This document shows, one piece after another, positions 21,711-25,862 of a stretch of 25,862 bases of DNA. How positions within the stretch are numbered: position 1 is the first letter of the stretch; every line of letters starts with the position of its first letter. The DNA is from CAZUCD01 sp964618855 (lineage in GTDB: Bacteria > Sumerlaeota > Sumerlaeia > SLMS01 > JANRJK01): NCBI GenBank assembly GCA_964618855.1, contig CAZUCD010000040.1:1-25862 (forward strand), written 5' to 3'. A model generated the notes under the pieces. That model did no database searches. It saw only the letters and a program-made list of their open reading frames with translations, and had not been told where the DNA came from. A program made the position numbers and the translations under genes.

Positions 21711-24485
21711 TCAGTCCGTCGCGCCGAGCATGGAGACGGTCTGCGAGGCGCTCGTTGTCTTCGTGGCCACGGGCGCGTCGTCGCCGCCTGCCGCCTTGCG
21801 CTTGCGCGAGAGCAGCCACCAGGCCACCACGCTTGCGATGAAGATCGACGAGTACGTTCCCCACACGATGCCGAGGATGAGGATGAACGCGAAGTCGCTC
21901 AGCGCAGCCCCACCGAAAAGGTAGAGCGAGAAGAGGGTCAGGAGCACCGTGACGCCCGTGAACATCGTGCGCCCAAGCGTGAGGTTGATCGCGCGGCTGA
22001 ACACCTTCGCCAGATCCATTGTCGGGTGCTCGTGCATTTCCTCGCGCACGCGGTCGAACACGACGATCGTGTCGTTCACCGAGTAGCCCAGGATCACGAG
22101 GAGCGCCGAGACGATGTCCATCGTGAGCGGCTTGCCCAGCAGCGTGAACACGCCGAGCGAAAGGAAGACGTCGTGCATCAGGGCGATGGCCGCCGCGATT
22201 CCGAATGCCGCCTGGAACCGGACCGCCAGGTAGCCGGTGATGATCACCACGGTGATCAGGACCATGATACCTGCGCTCATCACGAACTCGCTGCCGATCT
22301 GTGGCGCGATGGTCTGCGCCCCCAGCACCGTCACCTTCCCGGGGAACGACGATTCGAGCGCCTTGCGGAACTGCTCCTGGAAGGCGGGGACGTTCTCCGC
22401 CGCGCTCTTCGGCGCGGGCACCGTCACCAGCAGGTTCGGGCTGTTGACAATCTGGACCACCTTCGAGTCGTTGTAGCTCTTCAGGAGCGCCCCGCGCACC
22501 TGCTCCACGCTGGCGCCCTCCACCCGCACCTGCGCCACGACGCCGCCCGTGAAGTCCACGCCCTTGTTCGCGCCATGCAGGCCGAGGTACCCGATCGACA
22601 CCACGGTGATGACCCCCGAGACGATCATGCCGATCTTGCGGAGCTGCGGCCCCAGCCAGTCGACGTTCACGTTCGTCAGGAACCGGACCGTGCCGACGTT
22701 CAGCGTCTTCGTCCGTTCGTACCAGAACTCGACGAGGGCGCGCGTCACCGTCAGGCCCGTGTAGAGGTTCGCGATGAGGCCAACCGCGAGCGCGAGCCAG
22801 AAGCCCTTCACGCTTCCCTGCACAACCTCGAACGACACCAGCACGATCGCCGGCAGCAGGTTCGTGATGTTCGAGTCGATGATCACGGAGAACACGCGCG
22901 AGAACGCGCCGTTGATCGCCGCGCGCACCGGCTTGCCCTCGCGCAATTCCTCGCGGATGCGCTCATAGATCAGCACGTTGGCGTCCACCGCCATGCCCAT
23001 CGTCAGTAGCACGCCGCCGATGCCCGCAAGGTTCAGCGAGGCACCCGTCATCGACAGGAACGCGAGCAGCATCAGCACGTTCAGGACTGTCGCGACGATC
23101 GCGATCGCGCCCGCCGCGCGGTACGTCCAGAACATGAAGCCCGTCAGGAACACGAAGCCGAGCAGCATCGCCTTCATCGAGTCCCGAATCGACTCCTGAC
23201 CGAGGCTCGGCCCGATCGCCATTTCCTCCACCACGCGCAGCGGCGCCTTCAGCGCGCCCGCCTTCAGCACCAGCGACAGGTCGTGCGCCTCCACCTGCGA
23301 GAATCCGCCGCTGATGCGGCAGCGCCCGTTCGGGATCGGCTCACGGATGACGGGGGAGGAGTACACAACCCCGTCGAGCAGGATCGCAAACCGCCGCTGC
23401 GTGTTGTTCGTCGTCACCTCGCGGAACTTCGCGGTCCCGGAGCGGTTGAACTCCAGGTCCACCACGACCGGGTTCTGCAGGTCGTTGAAGTCCGTGGTGG
23501 CGGCCGCGCGGACGAGGTTGTCCCCCGTCAGGTCCACCTTCTCCGCGACGAGGTAGGCGAGCGTGTTGACCTCTTCCTTCACCGCGCCTGTCGCGGCGTC
23601 GAACTCCTTGTAGGAGCCCAGCCGCAGCACGTACCCGGCGGGCACCTCCGCGATGTCCTCCTTCAGGCGGCGCACCTGCGCCTTGCGTCCCGGCTTCGCC
23701 TCGGCCGTCTCGCCCTCGGGCAACGGCTCCAGAAGCTCGTCCCGGATGATCCCGGTGCCGTACTTGCCACCGAAGGTGCCCGGCTTGACGAACGGCTGGA
23801 TCGCCGAGTCGTGCTCCGGGTGCAGCAGGCGGAACTCAAGCTCCGCCGCGCGCAGCAGCGTGTTGCGCACGCGCTCCGGATCGGTCTGACCGGGAATCTG
23901 GACGCGGATGCGGTCGGATCCTTGGCGCACGACCAGCGGATTGACGAGGCCGAGGCTGTCCACGCGGTTCTCGACGACCTTCAACGCGCCCTCGAAGGCC
24001 CGGTTGGCCTCCGCCGTCTGGAACGCCTCGTTCGGCGTGATCCGCACCGTCCCCGTCTTCAATTCCTCGAGTCCGCTGATCACGTAGCCGCCCTCGAAGC
24101 GCTGGATCGCCTCGCGCGCGTAGTTCTCCCCGGTCGGGTCGTTCAGCTTGAACGTGATGCGGTTTGCGTCCTTCTCCAGCGCAACCGTCGCGTCGACGCC
24201 CTCCTCCTGGAGGCGGCGGCGCAGGTTGTCCACCTCCGACTCCAGCGAGCGCCGCAGGAGCTTCGACGTGTCCACCGAGAGCAGAAAGTCCACGCCGCCC
24301 TGAAGGTCGAGCCCCAGCGTGATCATGTTCTGCTCGGCCAGCATCGCGCCGAGTTCCTTGCGCTGCTCCTCCGAGGGCACGGCCGGCAGCGAGGCCACCT
24401 TCGAGAAGTACTGTGCCGTTGGCGCCACAAGGTAGAGGCAGATCAGCGTGACGACGCCGACGATGATGAGACGAGTGTTGCTCAT
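21711..24485 (-). CDS. secDF: Fused protein translocase subunit SecDF
   Basis: A 924-residue single-chain fusion of SecD and SecF, the proton-driven inner-membrane complex that helps SecYEG pull proteins outward. The SecD half begins with a transmembrane helix (IIVGVVTLICLYLVAPTA), then GLDLQGGVDFLL (58-69), a long periplasmic region with NRVDSLGLVNPLVVRQG and RIRVQIPGQTDPERV, and a membrane domain with GGVLLTMGMAVDANVLIYER. The SecF half starts near residue 630, with GVDFTGGVVAQVRVEG and GYSVNDTIVVFDRVREEM. About twelve membrane helices are expected. Fused SecDF occurs in several phyla, whereas proteobacteria usually have two genes. The 5' neighbour is an HD-domain gene and then yajC. Confidence 0.97.
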   Translation of the reverse strand: MSNTRLIIVGVVTLICLYLVAPTAQYFSKVASLPAVPSEEQRKELGAMLAEQNMITLGLDLQGGVDFLLSVDTSKLLRRSLESEVDNLRRRLQEEGVDATVALEKDANRITFKLNDPTGENYAREAIQRFEGGYVISGLEELKTGTVRITPNEAFQTAEANRAFEGALKVVENRVDSLGLVNPLVVRQGSDRIRVQIPGQTDPERVRNTLLRAAELEFRLLHPEHDSAIQPFVKPGTFGGKYGTGIIRDELLEPLPEGETAEAKPGRKAQVRRLKEDIAEVPAGYVLRLGSYKEFDAATGAVKEEVNTLAYLVAEKVDLTGDNLVRAAATTDFNDLQNPVVVDLEFNRSGTAKFREVTTNNTQRRFAILLDGVVYSSPVIREPIPNGRCRISGGFSQVEAHDLSLVLKAGALKAPLRVVEEMAIGPSLGQESIRDSMKAMLLGFVFLTGFMFWTYRAAGAIAIVATVLNVLMLLAFLSMTGASLNLAGIGGVLLTMGMAVDANVLIYERIREELREGKPVRAAINGAFSRVFSVIIDSNITNLLPAIVLVSFEVVQGSVKGFWLALAVGLIANLYTGLTVTRALVEFWYERTKTLNVGTVRFLTNVNVDWLGPQLRKIGMIVSGVITVVSIGYLGLHGANKGVDFTGGVVAQVRVEGASVEQVRGALLKSYNDSKVVQIVNSPNLLVTVPAPKSAAENVPAFQEQFRKALESSFPGKVTVLGAQTIAPQIGSEFVMSAGIMVLITVVIITGYLAVRFQAAFGIAAAIALMHDVFLSLGVFTLLGKPLTMDIVSALLVILGYSVNDTIVVFDRVREEMHEHPTMDLAKVFSRAINLTLGRTMFTGVTVLLTLFSLYLFGGAALSDFAFILILGIVWGTYSSIFIASVVAWWLLSRKRKAAGGDDAPVATKTTSASQTVSMLGATD

Positions 24486-24519
24486 GGTGGTGGTGGGTTC
24501 GGTCCTTGGTGGGTGCTTG

Positions 24520-25275
24520 TCAGAGAAGCCTCGTCCCGTTGATCACGAGCGAGAAGTCGCAGTTCAGGAAGTTTGCGGCGCGCCGGCACATCGCCATTCG
24601 CCCCAGGAAAATCTCGAAGTACTCCATCACGGGCGCCACGCGCGTATCGATCGTCAGCCGCAGCGTGATCAGCCGCCCCGCACGGTCCACGTCCATCTTC
24701 GAATCCGTGGACGCGAAGTTCACGCGGTCGTGGATGTCCCGCGTCAGCATCGGCGTGTTCGAGCGCACACGCGAGCGCAGCACGTCGCTCTTGTCCGCGA
24801 GGATCAGCGCAGCGGACGGGTTGTTCACCGGCTCCCCGATGCCCTCGTCGTGGTTCCCGATGGCGGCCATGATCAGGCCGATCTCCGAAGGGTTCATGCC
24901 CCGCCGCGTCAGGATGTTGAATGCCATCAGCGCGCTCGACTGAGCGTGCCCGTCGCGGTGGACGACGTTCCCGATGTCGTGCAGGTATCCGGCGATTCCA
25001 GCGAGCTGCGTCTCCCGGTCCGAGAGGTTCAGGTCCTTCATGATGCGCATCGCGCGATTCGACACCCGCGCAATGTGGCGCAGGCCGTGGTCCGTGTATC
25101 CGATCGCCGCCAGCGTCTGGTCCGCCGCCTCGATCAGCGCGAGCACCTCCGGGTCACCCTTGATCTCGGCAAAGGTCACCTCGCGGTACTTCGGGGCCTT
25201 CACACGGGGAGCATGCTCCTCCGACTGGCCATTGTGCGGCGCGCGGTGCGCGGCCGCCTTCGACTTCAACTGCAT
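24520..25275 (-). CDS. HD-domain phosphohydrolase in the Sec operon
   Basis: A 251-residue HD-superfamily protein. Numbered from the ATG at 25275 it has H63 and H67 in YTDHGLRHIARVS, the HD pair 99-100 in GIAGYLHDIGNVVHRDGH, then NHDE (141-144) and ADKSD (160-164), matching the metal-dependent phosphohydrolase core. The N-terminus is polar and there is no membrane segment. A GTG eleven codons upstream (25308) is an equally possible start; neither has a clear ribosome site. Substrates in this superfamily range from nucleotides to cyclic dinucleotides; no HD-GYP signature is visible. Its position between yajC and secDF, 34 bp before secDF, suggests co-expression with the translocon, but a functional link is inference. 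Confidence 0.85.
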   Translation of the reverse strand: MQLKSKAAAHRAPHNGQSEEHAPRVKAPKYREVTFAEIKGDPEVLALIEAADQTLAAIGYTDHGLRHIARVSNRAMRIMKDLNLSDRETQLAGIAGYLHDIGNVVHRDGHAQSSALMAFNILTRRGMNPSEIGLIMAAIGNHDEGIGEPVNNPSAALILADKSDVLRSRVRSNTPMLTRDIHDRVNFASTDSKMDVDRAGRLITLRLTIDTRVAPVMEYFEIFLGRMAMCRRAANFLNCDFSLVINGTRLL

Positions 25276-25355
25276 GACTTCTGCTTTCTGCTGCCCTTGT
25301 GCAGCCACTCTGAGTTTTGCCCGTGCCCCCCTGGCCGGGCGTCCGGGACCCGCGA

Positions 25356-25751
25356 TCAGGACTTCCCGGCCGTCGCCGCGGGGGGCGCCGTCGCCGGAAC
25401 ACCCGCCGCAGCCGCAGGCTTCGTGATCGGCTGGATCGCGCTCTTCGCAAAAACCAGCCGCACATTCTTGTCCACCTGCAGCGTCACCGTGCCCTCGTCC
25501 TTGTCGATTTCGTGCACCGTCCCGTAGAGGCCCCCCGTCGTCAGCACGCGGTCCCCCTTCTTGATCGCCTCGACCGCCGCCTGGCGCTCCATCTGCTCCT
25601 TGCGCTGCGGCCGCAGGATCAGGAAGTAGAGTGCCGCGAAAACCACGGCCAGGAACACGAAAAACTGCGAGTCGAACCCCGGCGGCGGGGGAGCGGCCCC
25701 GACCGCGTCGGCCTGCGCCAGCAGCGGCAGCATGTCCATACTTGTGAGCAT
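25356..25751 (-). CDS. yajC: Preprotein translocase subunit YajC
   Basis: A 131-residue single-pass membrane protein of the SecDF-YajC complex. The transmembrane helix is FFVFLAVVFAALYFLILRPQ (30-49) and is followed by the hallmark RPQRKEQMERQ. A small cytoplasmic domain with IKKGDRVLTTGGLYGTVHEI comes next. The C-terminal tail is Ala/Pro-rich (PAAAAGVPATAPPAATAG), and the N-terminus before the helix is longer than in E. coli. The ATG at 25749-25751 gives the expected short extracytoplasmic end. Context with secDF two genes downstream confirms the identity. Confidence 0.96.
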   Translation of the reverse strand: MLTSMDMLPLLAQADAVGAAPPPPGFDSQFFVFLAVVFAALYFLILRPQRKEQMERQAAVEAIKKGDRVLTTGGLYGTVHEIDKDEGTVTLQVDKNVRLVFAKSAIQPITKPAAAAGVPATAPPAATAGKS

Positions 25752-25862
25752 TACGATTGAGGCTTTCCCGTGTGTGCGCCCCGAGCCGCGGCCAAAAAAC
25801 CCCGGCGGGACAAGCGCGGAAGGCTCGACCCCACCCCCCGCCGCGTCAAGGCAAAGGCTTGG
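25752..25862 (-). other. Upstream region of yajC at the window edge
   Basis: This 111-bp stretch contains a minus-strand TTGACG (25844-25849) followed by a G-rich tract similar to the candidate promoters of rpsB and the B12-type radical SAM gene, but no acceptable -10 at 17-18 nt. A minus-strand T6 run after CCGCCGGGG (complement of about 25795-25809) may be the end of an upstream terminator. No gene is visible. Confidence 0.3.

Overview
The window is about 25.9 kb of very GC-rich bacterial chromosome (codons end mostly in G or C) packed with housekeeping and metabolic genes. I see no phage, insertion sequence, CRISPR array, tRNA or rRNA. A YajC/fused-SecDF set, a lipobox lipoprotein and Sec signal peptides suggest a Gram-negative-type envelope. 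The gene order, single-chain SecDF, tandem-FHA protein and secreted W-N-x-x-P propeller do not look proteobacterial. An uncultured PVC, Hydrogenedentota or Sumerlaeota-like lineage is my weak guess, not a demonstrated assignment.

Layout. 1-5002 is on the minus strand: the 5' part of rpsB, a secreted beta-propeller protein, a calcineurin-like phosphoesterase, and a tandem-FHA protein overlapping it by 14 nt. 5003-5371 is a divergent spacer. A plus-strand AmmeMemoRadiSam-type radical SAM gene (5372-6370) converges on a minus-strand B12-binding-type radical SAM gene (6423-7886). A DUF1801 gene (8123-8629) is divergent from a plus-strand tryptophan-catabolism operon: kynureninase, tryptophan 2,3-dioxygenase, and a membrane-anchored phosphatase reached through a 9-residue mini-ORF. 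Malate dehydrogenase, pheS, a small anchored protein and pheT follow (12146-17323). Then come a convergent lipoprotein, a DinB-family gene, a possible small membrane-protein remnant, a divergent NAD-kinase-like gene, and a secreted serine hydrolase. The right end (21160-25751, minus) reads yajC, HD phosphohydrolase, secDF, moaB in transcription order.

How the genes fit together. yajC and secDF supply the accessory Sec translocon complex, with an HD hydrolase between them and moaB immediately behind. kynU and TDO cover the first and third steps of tryptophan to anthranilate; the formamidase step is not visible here. The FHA protein and phosphoesterase look like a co-translated pair, but no kinase is present.

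The most unusual structure is non-coding. The four consecutive spacers around pheS and pheT are built largely of degenerate 7-nt tandem units (CCCYGAY/TCCCGAA type), often as a G-rich block followed by a C-rich block, so they can fold into long hairpins. They run up to the pheS start codon and flank a small membrane-anchored protein that separates pheS from pheT.
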